NCBI GenBank assembly: GCA_002167435.2
Contig: NHBR02000002.1
Span: forward strand, 1-64,000
Reading direction: 5' to 3'
Length of the DNA: 64,000 nucleotides
Origin: Allomuricauda sp. TMED12
Lineage (GTDB): Bacteria; Bacteroidota; Bacteroidia; Flavobacteriales; Flavobacteriaceae
In this document: positions 9,618-17,847 of the stretch, piece after piece
Layout: each line of letters starts with the position of its first letter
Position numbering within the stretch: the stretch's first letter is position 1
Made by a program: the position numbers and the translations under genes
The notes under the pieces: generated by a model
Told to the model about the DNA's origin: nothing
The model's input: only the letters and a program-made list of their open reading frames with translations
Database searches by the model: none

Positions 9618-9675
9618 TGTCAGTTCGAGCGTAGTTGAGTTACTTAATAAATTCTCAACTACGCTCGATAAGACA
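9618..9675. repeat. Long inverted repeat between convergent genes
   Basis: Perfect 14-bp arms, CGAGCGTAGTTGAG (9626-9639) and CTCAACTACGCTCG (9654-9667), surround a 14-base AT-rich loop. An outer TGTC / GACA pair extends the symmetry. The right half matches the dispersed repeat family (CTCAACTACGCTCG, then GACA). It could terminate transcription from both sides, although no clean U-tract is present. Confidence 0.75.
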
Positions 9676-9690
9676 TTGAAATTATGGTGG

Positions 9691-10908
9691 CTAGTCTTTC
9701 TTCTTCATCAAGGCCATATAGAATCCATCAAAACCGGTTTCTGAAGCATAAATATTGCGTTCCCTCACAAGCTCAAAGTCTTTGCCGTTTTCGGATTCCA
9801 AGAACTTTTTGACCTGTTCCGAATTTTCTTGAGGTAGAATGGAGCAAGTGGCATAGACCATTTGTCCGCCTTTTTTGACCATTTTACTATAGTTCTGGAG
9901 AATATCTTGTTGTACTCCCATAATTCGGTCTACAAATTCTGGCTCCAATTTCCATTTGGAATCAGGATTTCTTTTGATAACCCCCAATCCGGAACAAGGG
10001 GCATCCAATAGCAGTCTATCTGCGCTATTGTGTAGTTTTTTAATCACTTTATTGGAGTCGATCACACGGGTCTCCACATTGTGAACACCGTTTCTTCTGG
10101 CACGTTTCTTAAGCTTTTTTAATTTACTTTCATAAATATCCAATGCGATCAATTGCCCCTTGTTCTGCATTTGCGATGCCAAATGAAGGGTTTTACCCCC
10201 AGCACCGGCACAGGCGTCAATAACACGTTGTCCTGGTTCCACTTCCAAAAAAGGAGCAACCAGTTGTGATGATGCATCCTGTACCTCGAACAAACCATCT
10301 TTAAATGCTTGTGTTACAAAAACATTTTGGCGTTCCACAAGTTTTAGGGCATCGGGATAACCATCAATAAATTCTGTGGCGATATCCTCCTTTGCCAAAA
10401 ATGATTTCAATTGTGGTTTTGGAACTTTGAGCGTATTGGTCCGTAGTATTACATCTGCCTGTTGGTTTTGGGCAGCAATCTCTTTTGTCCAAAGCTCTTC
10501 TCCTAATGATTTCACTCCCAGTTCATCCATCCAATCAGGAATCGACTCCCTGAACTTTCGGGTTTTGGACAGTTCATCAAATCTACCTTTTATGCGACGT
10601 TCCGGGGTACCTTCCAGTTGTTTCCAATCTGGAATGCGAATACCTCGAAGTACGCACCAAACGCCGAACAATCGGAACAAATGTTCACGGCTATACGGTT
10701 CGTGCACTTCGGCAATTTCAGAATACAGGCGTTTCCAGCGAACAATATCGTAGGTGGTCTCTGCAATAAAGCCACGATCGCGAGAGCCCCAGCGTTTATC
10801 GTAGCGCAATACTTTCTCAATCACCTTATCGGCATATTCCCCCTCATTAAAAATCATGTGAAGGGCATCAATTACGGCAAATACTAGGTTTCTGTGTAAA
10901 CGCATCAT
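9691..10908 (-). CDS. RsmB-like 16S rRNA (cytosine-C5) methyltransferase
   Basis: About 405 residues from ATG 10908 (MMRLHRNLVF). A NusB-like RNA-binding domain is followed by a Rossmann SAM methyltransferase of the NOP2/RsmB family. The SAM motif is VIDACAGAGGKTLHLA. The two catalytic cysteines of m5C enzymes are both visible, in LLDAPCSGLGVIKRNPD and in VYATCSILPQENSEQV. It probably methylates C967-equivalent 16S rRNA in the cytoplasm. It starts divergently from the BNR-repeat lipoprotein gene, and the promoters overlap. An earlier in-frame start at 10974 is rejected because it would run through that promoter. Confidence 0.92.
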   Translation of the reverse strand: MMRLHRNLVFAVIDALHMIFNEGEYADKVIEKVLRYDKRWGSRDRGFIAETTYDIVRWKRLYSEIAEVHEPYSREHLFRLFGVWCVLRGIRIPDWKQLEGTPERRIKGRFDELSKTRKFRESIPDWMDELGVKSLGEELWTKEIAAQNQQADVILRTNTLKVPKPQLKSFLAKEDIATEFIDGYPDALKLVERQNVFVTQAFKDGLFEVQDASSQLVAPFLEVEPGQRVIDACAGAGGKTLHLASQMQNKGQLIALDIYESKLKKLKKRARRNGVHNVETRVIDSNKVIKKLHNSADRLLLDAPCSGLGVIKRNPDSKWKLEPEFVDRIMGVQQDILQNYSKMVKKGGQMVYATCSILPQENSEQVKKFLESENGKDFELVRERNIYASETGFDGFYMALMKKKD

Positions 10909-10919
10909 ATAAAATAAGG

Positions 10920-10949
10920 TTGCAAAGGTATGATTTCTCCTTACTTTTG
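10920..10949 (+). promoter_or_regulatory. Promoter of the BNR lipoprotein, overlapping the rsmB-like promoter
   Basis: TTG at 10920-10922, 19 bases, then TACTTTTG at 10942-10949; the ATG is 15 bases further on. On the opposite strand TACCTTTG (plus coordinates 10923-10930) is a -7 match for the methyltransferase gene, so the two promoters interlock within about 30 bp. Confidence 0.65.
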
Positions 10950-10964
10950 AAGAAAATAAATACA

Positions 10965-11996
10965 ATGAGGTCAATCCTTTCCTTTTTAACCATTCTGGTT
11001 TTGTTTTCTTGTACCCAAGAACCTAAAAAACAACCTTTTCAAACTGTAGAGATAACGCCAGTTCTTGAAGACTCTGCAAGTATACGTGCAATTACATTTT
11101 TAGATGCTAGGACATTGGCCTTTGCAGGAAGTAACGGGATCTATGGAACTGTTGATGTAAACTCGAATCAGGTGAGGACTAGTAAGCAGAATTATGATTC
11201 CATTACGCCCAGTTTTAGGGCTGTTGGAGGTACTTCTGAAGATTTTTTTATGCTTTCCGTTGAAAGTCCGGCTTTGTTGTACAAAACTGGTGATCAAGGC
11301 AAAATGGAATTGGTGTATACCGAGGAAGGAGAAGGGGTTTTTTATGATAGCCTTACCTTTTGGGACGATACCGAAGGTATTGCTGTGGGCGATACGGTAG
11401 AGGGTTGCCTATCCATCATTATCACTAGGGATGGTGGCAATTCCTGGGTCAAAATCCCTTGCTCTGATTTACCTGAAGGAATAGTAGGCGAAGGAGCTTT
11501 TGCCGCCAGTAACAGTAACATTGCTGTTCAAGGAAACAAAGTTTGGATTGGTACCACGGAAGGAAGAGTTTACTATTCGGGCGATAGAGGAATGACTTGG
11601 GAAATACAGAAAACCCCAATAATCTCAGAAGAACCAACGCAAGGTATTTATTCCATGGATTTTTTTGATGAAAATATGGGTTTCGCTATCGGAGGGGATT
11701 ATACCCAGCCAGAATCCAATAATGCCAACAAAATAAAAACGGTCGATGGGGGTAAAACTTGGCAATTGATTGCCGATGGACAGGAACCAGGCTATAAAAG
11801 TTGTGTGCAATTTGTACCCAATTCGGACGGGGATGCATTGGTAGCCATTGGTTTTACAGGAATTTCTTATTCATCTGATGGAGGGGAAAACTGGAGATCA
11901 TTGAGTGAAGAACCATTCTTTACCCTTCGGTTTTTAAATGACTCCACTGCTTTTGCAGCTGGCAGCAAGCGAATCGCTAGATTGGATTTTAAATAA
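10965..11996 (+). CDS. YCF48/BNR-repeat beta-propeller lipoprotein
   Basis: A 343-residue lipoprotein (LTILVLFSCTQEP, lipid Cys about residue 14). The body is a beta-propeller of BNR/YCF48-like blades with repeated Asp-box-type motifs: TRDGGNSWVKI, SGDRGMTWEIQ, TVDGGKTWQLI and SSDGGENWRSL. Such proteins are often auto-annotated as oxidoreductases, but no redox motif is visible, and a binding or assembly role is as likely. The ATG at 10965 is chosen because it gives a proper lipoprotein signal and follows a good promoter; an in-frame start at 10920 would lie inside that promoter. A weak hairpin terminator follows the stop. Confidence 0.85.
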   Translation: MRSILSFLTILVLFSCTQEPKKQPFQTVEITPVLEDSASIRAITFLDARTLAFAGSNGIYGTVDVNSNQVRTSKQNYDSITPSFRAVGGTSEDFFMLSVESPALLYKTGDQGKMELVYTEEGEGVFYDSLTFWDDTEGIAVGDTVEGCLSIIITRDGGNSWVKIPCSDLPEGIVGEGAFAASNSNIAVQGNKVWIGTTEGRVYYSGDRGMTWEIQKTPIISEEPTQGIYSMDFFDENMGFAIGGDYTQPESNNANKIKTVDGGKTWQLIADGQEPGYKSCVQFVPNSDGDALVAIGFTGISYSSDGGENWRSLSEEPFFTLRFLNDSTAFAAGSKRIARLDFK

Positions 11997-12023
11997 AAAA
12001 GCGACGAGTTTATCGCCGCTTTT
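11997..12023 (+). terminator. Imperfect hairpin terminator
   Basis: AAAAGCGACGA and TCGCCGCTTTT pair with one mismatch around the loop GTTTA, immediately after the stop of the BNR lipoprotein gene. Confidence 0.5.
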
Positions 12024-12053
12024 CCAACTAACTAAAAACAAATCAATCAAAAA

Positions 12054-12407
12054 CTATATGTTTACAACGACATAATGTCGTCCTCTTTTTTTGTACCATA
12101 CGCCTCGGTATTGGTACAATCTTCTTCCATTTCGGTAAACTACTTTACTACCTCTTGGCAAGGTTTTAATTTTAACCCCTCTTGGTACGGCCGTAACCAC
12201 ATATTTTTTTCCTCTGGCTTTATACCATACGCCATCGGCGTAGTAGTAATTTGTCCTCTTGTGAACAATAACTCTTGGGTTGGATACCGTTCTTACGACG
12301 GTTCCATGTTTTGGATACACGCTTAGAACTGTTCTTGTTTGTGCTTGGGTGCCTATCATGGTTCCCAAAAATGCAGCGATAACCAAGTATACTTTTATCA
12401 GTTTCAT
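12054..12407 (-). CDS. Small basic exported protein with a duplicated DUF6515-like motif
   Basis: 117 residues from ATG 12407, with a Sec signal (LIKVYLVIAAFLGTMIGTQAQ). The mature part is very rich in Arg, Lys, Tyr and Val and contains two related blocks, YYYADGVWYKARGKKYVVT and LYQYRGVWYKKRGRHYVVV, separated by VPRGVKIKTLPRGSKVVYRNG. This layout resembles DUF6515, a family of exported Bacteroidota proteins of unknown function. It lies downstream of the terminator that closes the sigma-factor operon, so it is probably expressed separately. No enzymatic residues are evident; its strong positive charge suggests it binds an anionic surface, which is inference. Confidence 0.72.
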   Translation of the reverse strand: MKLIKVYLVIAAFLGTMIGTQAQTRTVLSVYPKHGTVVRTVSNPRVIVHKRTNYYYADGVWYKARGKKYVVTAVPRGVKIKTLPRGSKVVYRNGRRLYQYRGVWYKKRGRHYVVVNI

Positions 12408-12467
12408 AACATCGGATTTTATGGTTTCTGATAGTAAGACTGCAGTACTAAGGAAAGGTTTAATCAT

Positions 12468-12494
12468 AAAAAAAGAAGCCCGAAGGCTCCTTTT
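12468..12494 (-). terminator. UUCG-loop terminator of the sigma-factor operon
   Basis: On the minus strand AAAAGGAGCC and GGCTTCTTTT form a 10-bp stem (one G-U pair) closed by a TTCG tetraloop, and seven T follow. It lies 26 bases after the stop at 12520. Confidence 0.85.
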
Positions 12495-12519
12495 GTATTC
12501 TTTTTAGAATTTATTTTGT

Positions 12520-12960
12520 TTACCCTCTGCCTCGCCGCTTACGGAATTGTTGAATCATTTGTCTTTTGAAATCTTCTTCGGCCTTAACCAATAATAGTAC
12601 TTTTTTGGCTGGAATTACCGTTCTTAATTTTGATAAAAAATCACGCTCCGCTTTTTGTTTTTCAAATTGGAGTGCAAGAAGATTGTCCAAAAGCTTTTCG
12701 GACTCGTTCGTAGAAAGTTCTTGAGCCCTTGAAATGTTGGCATACAGCTCCATGCGTTCCTTTCTGCGCATATTTTCCAAGGTTTCTTCATGTTCGTTAT
12801 AAATGGGCCAAAATTGTTGAGCCTCCTTACTGGTCAAACCCACTTGCTCGGTAATAAAAGCAACTTTAAGGGTTTTAATGCGGTTTCTAACAGGCCCTTG
12901 CGCGTGCATCAAAAAGGTGCTAAATAATAGGGTGCATAGTATTAGTGCTCTCTTATTCAT
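12520..12960 (-). CDS. Spy/CpxP-like exported protein of the ECF sigma operon
   Basis: About 146 residues from ATG 12960, with a Sec signal (ALILCTLLFSTFLMHAQ). The mature part is a charged helical bundle: LTSKEAQQFWPIYNEHEETLENM near residues 40-65, then a long Glu/Lys/Arg helix and a basic tail (RKRRGRG). This resembles the LTxxQ-type Spy/CpxP proteins that Bacteroidota genomes often label sensor of ECF-type sigma factor. Its start overlaps the stop of the upstream membrane-protein gene by 8 bases, so translation is probably coupled. It should act in the periplasm, perhaps as stress sensor or chaperone for the sigma system. Confidence 0.75.
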   Translation of the reverse strand: MNKRALILCTLLFSTFLMHAQGPVRNRIKTLKVAFITEQVGLTSKEAQQFWPIYNEHEETLENMRRKERMELYANISRAQELSTNESEKLLDNLLALQFEKQKAERDFLSKLRTVIPAKKVLLLVKAEEDFKRQMIQQFRKRRGRG

Positions 12961-13486
12961 AATAGGTATCATCTAAATTCAAGTCTTCAATATCCCCAAC
13001 ATTTTCGTCCAAATATTCCATAATGATGTCGTCTTCTAAGTCATCATTTAAAATATCGTTCAACTCAACCTCTTCCAAAGAAACAACTTCCGCTATTTCA
13101 TAAGAAGTCATTTCAAAATCGGTATTTTCCAAATAGGACTCTATCTCGGCGTTGGCCAAATTGTCAAAAGTGATGGGTTCTGGGGTTGAATTCCAGGTCA
13201 TGTTGAAAATCAATATAAAAATAGCGGCTACGGCAGCAACACCATAATAGAAATTCCGATGGGGTTTTAATGGAACGACCTTGGTTTCTTTTGCAACGGT
13301 TTTGGAAAGAACAGTTGGTGTTACTTCATCAAAGTAGCTATCCGGAACTACAAAACCATCGGTTTTTGGAATCAAGGATGTTACTTCTCCCATATCTTCT
13401 TTTTTGATTCTGTCCATAAGACGATCATTGAAGTTATCGAAGTAGCCTTCTGGGGTATTAAAACTATTTTTTCCATTCTTTTTCAT
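12953..13486 (-). CDS. Acidic single-pass membrane protein in anti-sigma position
   Basis: 177 residues. A cytoplasmic N-terminal part (SFNTPEGYFDNFNDRLMDRI, a phrase repeated loosely as VPDSYFDEV) is followed by one membrane helix near residues 82-98 (YGVAAVAAIFILIFNM). The external C-terminal half is very acidic (DILNDDLEDDIIMEYLDE). The arrangement of sigma factor, this protein and a Spy-like protein is common in Flavobacteriia, and the middle gene is inferred to hold the sigma factor at the membrane. No zinc-binding anti-sigma (ZAS) HxxxCxxC motif is present, so the mechanism is unproven. Confidence 0.7.
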   Translation of the reverse strand: MKKNGKNSFNTPEGYFDNFNDRLMDRIKKEDMGEVTSLIPKTDGFVVPDSYFDEVTPTVLSKTVAKETKVVPLKPHRNFYYGVAAVAAIFILIFNMTWNSTPEPITFDNLANAEIESYLENTDFEMTSYEIAEVVSLEEVELNDILNDDLEDDIIMEYLDENVGDIEDLNLDDTYYE

Positions 13487-13519
13487 CTTGTTGTTATGAC
13501 TGCCAAATTCGCAAAAGGT

Positions 13520-14062
13520 TTAATTTTCTTTAAGATACGCTTCTATTTTTTTAACCGCCAAATGATAGGATGTCTTTAATGCTCCCTCGGATGTATCCAA
13601 CGCCTCCGAAATATCGTGGTATTTCATTTCTTGAAAATACTTCATCGTGAACACCAATTTCTGCTTATCAGGGAGCATGGCCAAAGCCTTCTGTAATTTG
13701 AGTTGAATCTCGTCACCATCAAAATAAACATCTGCTTCTAGGTTTTCCACCATTCTATCCTTCAGTTCTTGGTTGCTGACTCCCATTTTTCTTGATTTTT
13801 GCTTAAGGAATGTGAGCGATTCGTTAGTGGCAATACGATACATCCAAGAATACAGCTTACTATCACCTTTAAATTTCTCGATATTCCTGTAGATCTTGAT
13901 AAATGTGTTCTGAAGCACATCATCCGTATCATCGTGATTGAGGACAATCCTTCGAATATGCCAATACAAGCGTTCTTTGTAAGTGTTTACCAGCACTTCA
14001 AAGGCTCTTGCTCGGCTTTCTTCGAGTTTCAGTTCTTGGACCAAGGTTTCCTCAGCGATCAA
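13520..14062 (-). CDS. ECF-family RNA polymerase sigma factor
   Basis: 180 residues with sigma-70 region 2 (AFEVLVNTYKERLYWHIRRI, DDTDDVLQNTFIKIYRNI, YSWMYRIATNESLTFL) and region 4 (LPDKQKLVFTMKYFQEMKY, ISEALDTSEGALKTSYHLAV). The helix-turn-helix of region 4 recognises -35-type elements. The only possible start is TTG at 14062: reading upstream in frame meets a stop nine codons earlier with no ATG or GTG between. It is first in an operon with the membrane protein and Spy-like protein, an arrangement typical of envelope-stress ECF units. Confidence 0.92.
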   Translation of the reverse strand: MIAEETLVQELKLEESRARAFEVLVNTYKERLYWHIRRIVLNHDDTDDVLQNTFIKIYRNIEKFKGDSKLYSWMYRIATNESLTFLKQKSRKMGVSNQELKDRMVENLEADVYFDGDEIQLKLQKALAMLPDKQKLVFTMKYFQEMKYHDISEALDTSEGALKTSYHLAVKKIEAYLKEN

Positions 14063-14254
14063 TGTTCTTGTTGTTTGATGCTTTGACTAAGGTAAGGGGA
14101 AAAGGTTTAATTTTTAAATGGGCAATTATCAATAATAAATGAACGATTTTGGGTTAAATGTAAAAGTGTGAAGCAGGTTGATGTCATTTAGGGCATAGTA
14201 GATAAATTATTTTTTGGGGCAAGAGAAAATAAGTTAAGGACCGGAAACCCCTAA

Positions 14255-16078
14255 TCAAGTGAACGACTGCATCTCTACAAGCTTTTTATAGCTCTTGGCT
14301 GTTTTCATCAGTTCTTCGTGGGTGCCTTGCTCCGTAATTTTGCCTTTGCTCATGACTACAATACTATCTGCATTTTGTATAGTGGATAGTCGGTGTGCAA
14401 TCACGATGGAAGTTCGATTCTGCATCATTTTTTCCAAGGCATCTTGCACCAAGCGCTCACTTTCAGTGTCCAAAGCGGAAGTAGCTTCGTCTAAAATCAT
14501 GATGGGGGGATTTTTGAGCACTGCTCTAGCTATGGACAAACGTTGTTTTTGACCACCACTTAGCTTGTTTCCACTGTCACCGATGTTGGTGTCGTAACCG
14601 TGGGGCAATTCCATGATAAAATCGTGCGCATTGGCCACTTTGGCTGCTTCTATGATTTCATCCATTGTGGCATTTTCCTTGCCCAAAGCGATGTTACTCT
14701 TCACCGAATCGTTAAAGAGAATAGAGTCTTGTGTCACCAATCCCATAAGTCCGCGTAGCGACTTTTTGGCGATGTTTTTGATATTGGTGCCATCAATCAA
14801 AATTTCACCTTTGTTGACATCGTAAAAACGGGTCACCAAATTGGCCACCGTACTTTTACCACTACCAGATTGACCTACCAAGGCTACGGTTTTGCCTTTG
14901 TCAACCTTAAGGTTAAAGTCTTTTAAAACATAATCGTCTTCGTATTTGAAGGAAATGTTTTTGAGTTCAATACCTGAATTAAAATCTGTTTTATCCTCGG
15001 CGCCCGCAATATCGGAGATGGGGTTTTCGGATTCGAGTATCTCCAAAACACGTTCAGCCGCAGCATTACCTTTTTTAACCCCATAAGATGCCTTGCTGAT
15101 GGCTTTGGCGGGAGTAAGAATGTTATAGGCCAGCCCCATATAAGCAATAAAGGAAGAGGCATCCAAAGTTTTGTCCACCAATACCATTTTACCACCAAAC
15201 CATAATAAAACACCTATGACCAAAATCCCCAAAAACTCTCCTGTAGGGGAGGCCAGGTTTTGTCTGTTCAACAAGGAATTGGAGAAATGGAAAAAACGCG
15301 TAGTTGAATTCTTGAAAGTTTGGTAAAACCTAGATTCTGAATTAAATGCTTTGATAACACGAAGTCCACCCAAAGTTTCTTCAACAATGGAAAGAAACTC
15401 CCCTTGTTCTTTTTGTACTCGGTCCGATTTCTTTTTCAGCGATTTGCCAATTCGGGAAATAATCATCCCCGCCACTGGGATAAAAATAAAAACAAAGATG
15501 GTAAGCTTTGTGCTTATGCCGAACATGACCAGGATGGTAAAAAAGATGGTCAAGGGTTCTCGAACTATCAGTTCCAAAATAGAAAGAAAGGAGTGTTGTA
15601 TTTCCAACACGTCGGAAGTTATTCTGGCAATAACGTCACCTTTTCGTTTTTCGGAGAAATAGGAGATGGGTAGATCCATAATCTTCCGGTACATCTTGTT
15701 TCGGATATCCTTGAGTACTCCATTCCGTAAAAAGGTGATAAAGTACATGGCCAGATAATTAAAGGCATTTTTCAATAAGAAAAGCACAAGTACCAAACCT
15801 ATGACTAAGACCAAGGCTTTCATTTCCTCGTCCCCGGCATATGCTGTAATGCGATAGTTGATATAATCTTGCAGGTAATCTTTTGATTTGGCGAAGCCTT
15901 CGTATACAGGTTCCACAAGTACTTTCTCTTGTGGTTTAAAGAGTACATCAAGCATGGGAATCAAAGCCGCAAAAGACAATGCACTAAAAAGCGCATATAA
16001 AATATTAAAGAAAATATTCAAAAACCCATATTTACGGTACGGTCGCGCAAATTGGAGAATCTTTTTAAAGTAGTTCAT
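14255..16078 (-). CDS. ABC exporter, fused permease-ATPase (MsbA-like)
   Basis: 607 residues. An N-terminal six-helix type-IV ABC exporter domain (about 1-330) is fused to an ATPase domain with Walker A (VGQSGSGKST), Q-loop, signature LSGGQKQRLSIARA, Walker B (PIMILDEATSALD) and switch His (VIAHRLSTI). Length and layout match MsbA-type lipid A/lipid flippases of the inner membrane. The start lies 4 bases after the stop of the upstream phosphohexomutase, so the two are almost certainly co-transcribed. Substrate is inferred (lipid or lipo-oligosaccharide) from family and the glycosyltransferase upstream. Confidence 0.9.
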   Translation of the reverse strand: MNYFKKILQFARPYRKYGFLNIFFNILYALFSALSFAALIPMLDVLFKPQEKVLVEPVYEGFAKSKDYLQDYINYRITAYAGDEEMKALVLVIGLVLVLFLLKNAFNYLAMYFITFLRNGVLKDIRNKMYRKIMDLPISYFSEKRKGDVIARITSDVLEIQHSFLSILELIVREPLTIFFTILVMFGISTKLTIFVFIFIPVAGMIISRIGKSLKKKSDRVQKEQGEFLSIVEETLGGLRVIKAFNSESRFYQTFKNSTTRFFHFSNSLLNRQNLASPTGEFLGILVIGVLLWFGGKMVLVDKTLDASSFIAYMGLAYNILTPAKAISKASYGVKKGNAAAERVLEILESENPISDIAGAEDKTDFNSGIELKNISFKYEDDYVLKDFNLKVDKGKTVALVGQSGSGKSTVANLVTRFYDVNKGEILIDGTNIKNIAKKSLRGLMGLVTQDSILFNDSVKSNIALGKENATMDEIIEAAKVANAHDFIMELPHGYDTNIGDSGNKLSGGQKQRLSIARAVLKNPPIMILDEATSALDTESERLVQDALEKMMQNRTSIVIAHRLSTIQNADSIVVMSKGKITEQGTHEELMKTAKSYKKLVEMQSFT

Positions 16079-16082
16079 TCAC

Positions 16083-17789
16083 TTATAAATTCAGCTCGGA
16101 AAGGATACCTTCAATTTTGGTTTCCAACTGCGAATTTACGGATTTAAAATCCTCTGCCTTGCCCAATTTTGCATTTGTGCTGATGTAGAACTTTACTTTG
16201 GGCTCCGTGCCACTGGGTCGGGCTGCGATTCTAGTACCATCTTCCGTCTCGTAAATCAATACATTTGATTTGGGCAAGTGAAGCGTAAACTCTTCACCTG
16301 TCTGCACATTTTTAACGATGGAGGTGTTATAATCTTCAATGTACAGCAGTTTTGAGCCTTGTACGGTATCCACTGGATTTTCTTTGAAATCCTTCAACAT
16401 TTGTTTGATTTCCTCTGCGCCGCTCATCCCTTTTTTGGTAATGGAAATGAGTTTTTCCTTATAGAAACCAAATTCCACATAGGCATCGATTAAATCTTTA
16501 TAGAATGAACTGCCGTTGGCCTTGGCATTGGCCGCAATTTCACAGGCCAATAGGGTAGAGGTAACTGCATCTTTGTCGCGGACAAAATCCCCGACCATAT
16601 ACCCGAAACTTTCTTCACCACCTCCAATGAATTCGGAGCTAGGAAAGTCCTTGATCATTTTGCCTATCCATTTAAAACCCGTCAACGCGGTTTTGAACTC
16701 CACACCATACGATTTGGCCATTTGTTCCATCATTGGGGTAGAGACAATGGTTGAGGCAATAAATTCATTGCCTTTAAATCCTTTTTTCTTGTATTGGTCC
16801 AAAAGGAACTTGGTCATCAAAACCATGGTTTGGTTTCCGTTGAGCAACTCCATTTTGCCATCCATGTTACGCACGGCTATGCCCAATCGGTCACTATCTG
16901 GGTCCGTGCCTACTACCATATCAGCCCCAATTTCTTCGGCTTTGGCAATGGCGATGGACAAAGCTTCGGGCTCTTCCGGATTTGGAGATTCCACCGTAGG
17001 GAAATCTCCATCAGGTTCCGCCTGCTCTTCAATTATAGTAACGTTCTTGTAACCGGCGCGCTTCAAAACTTCTGGAATGGCGGTTATGGATGTTCCGTGC
17101 AACGAAGTGAACACAATTTTAAAATTGTCTTTTCCCTGGGCATCAAAATTTCCATTTTTCACGGATGCATCAAAAAAGGCTTCGTCAACCTCTTCATCGA
17201 TTAGGTGAATAAGACTTTCATCCTTATCAAATTTGATATCTTCAAAAGAAAGCGCATTGATCTCTGCTATGATTTCGCCGTCTTGTGGAGGTACAATCTG
17301 TCCGCCATCGGCCCAATATACTTTGTATCCATTGTATTCGGGTGGGTTATGGGAGGCTGTCAAAACAATACCAGCATGGCAACCAATATGTTTTACAGCA
17401 AAGGAAAGCTCAGGGGTTGTTCTCAAATCAGAAAAGAGGTGTACTCGAATCCCGTTGGCGGAAAAAACTTCTGCAACGGTTCTGGCCAAGGATTTTGAAT
17501 TATGCCTGCAATCGTAAGCAATCACTACTTGAAGGTCATTGTCCGTGTAGCTCTTTTTTAGGTAATTGCTGAGGCCTTGGGTGTTTTTTCCCAAGGTGTA
17601 TTTGTTTATTCTATTGGTGCCAACACCCATTATACCGCGCATTCCACCAGTACCAAACTCTAAATTCTTATAAAAACGTTCCTTGAGTTCCTCAGGGTCG
17701 TTTTCCATAAGATGTTTGATTTCTTTCTTCGTGTCTTCGTCAAAAAAATCGGTCAACCACGTTTTCGCCGTATCGGTAATGGAATCCAT
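16083..17789 (-). CDS. Phospho-sugar mutase (phosphoglucomutase/phosphomannomutase)
   Basis: 568 residues, alpha-D-phosphohexomutase family of the PgcA/PGM2 length class. The catalytic phosphoserine is Ser146 in LTASHNPPEYNGYK. The metal loop is TDPDSDRLG near residue 295. The sugar-binding loop GGGEESFGYMVGDFVRDKD and the phosphate-binding loop RPSGTEPKVKFY are intact. It interconverts hexose-1-P and hexose-6-P in the cytoplasm and supplies sugar nucleotides. It sits between a GT2 glycosyltransferase (58 bp upstream) and the MsbA-like exporter. Confidence 0.93.
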   Translation of the reverse strand: MDSITDTAKTWLTDFFDEDTKKEIKHLMENDPEELKERFYKNLEFGTGGMRGIMGVGTNRINKYTLGKNTQGLSNYLKKSYTDNDLQVVIAYDCRHNSKSLARTVAEVFSANGIRVHLFSDLRTTPELSFAVKHIGCHAGIVLTASHNPPEYNGYKVYWADGGQIVPPQDGEIIAEINALSFEDIKFDKDESLIHLIDEEVDEAFFDASVKNGNFDAQGKDNFKIVFTSLHGTSITAIPEVLKRAGYKNVTIIEEQAEPDGDFPTVESPNPEEPEALSIAIAKAEEIGADMVVGTDPDSDRLGIAVRNMDGKMELLNGNQTMVLMTKFLLDQYKKKGFKGNEFIASTIVSTPMMEQMAKSYGVEFKTALTGFKWIGKMIKDFPSSEFIGGGEESFGYMVGDFVRDKDAVTSTLLACEIAANAKANGSSFYKDLIDAYVEFGFYKEKLISITKKGMSGAEEIKQMLKDFKENPVDTVQGSKLLYIEDYNTSIVKNVQTGEEFTLHLPKSNVLIYETEDGTRIAARPSGTEPKVKFYISTNAKLGKAEDFKSVNSQLETKIEGILSELNL

Positions 17790-17847
17790 AGTGTTTATAG
17801 TTGTTTAGATGTTTAAAAATACAAAGATTGTAGGGTTTGAGAATGGC

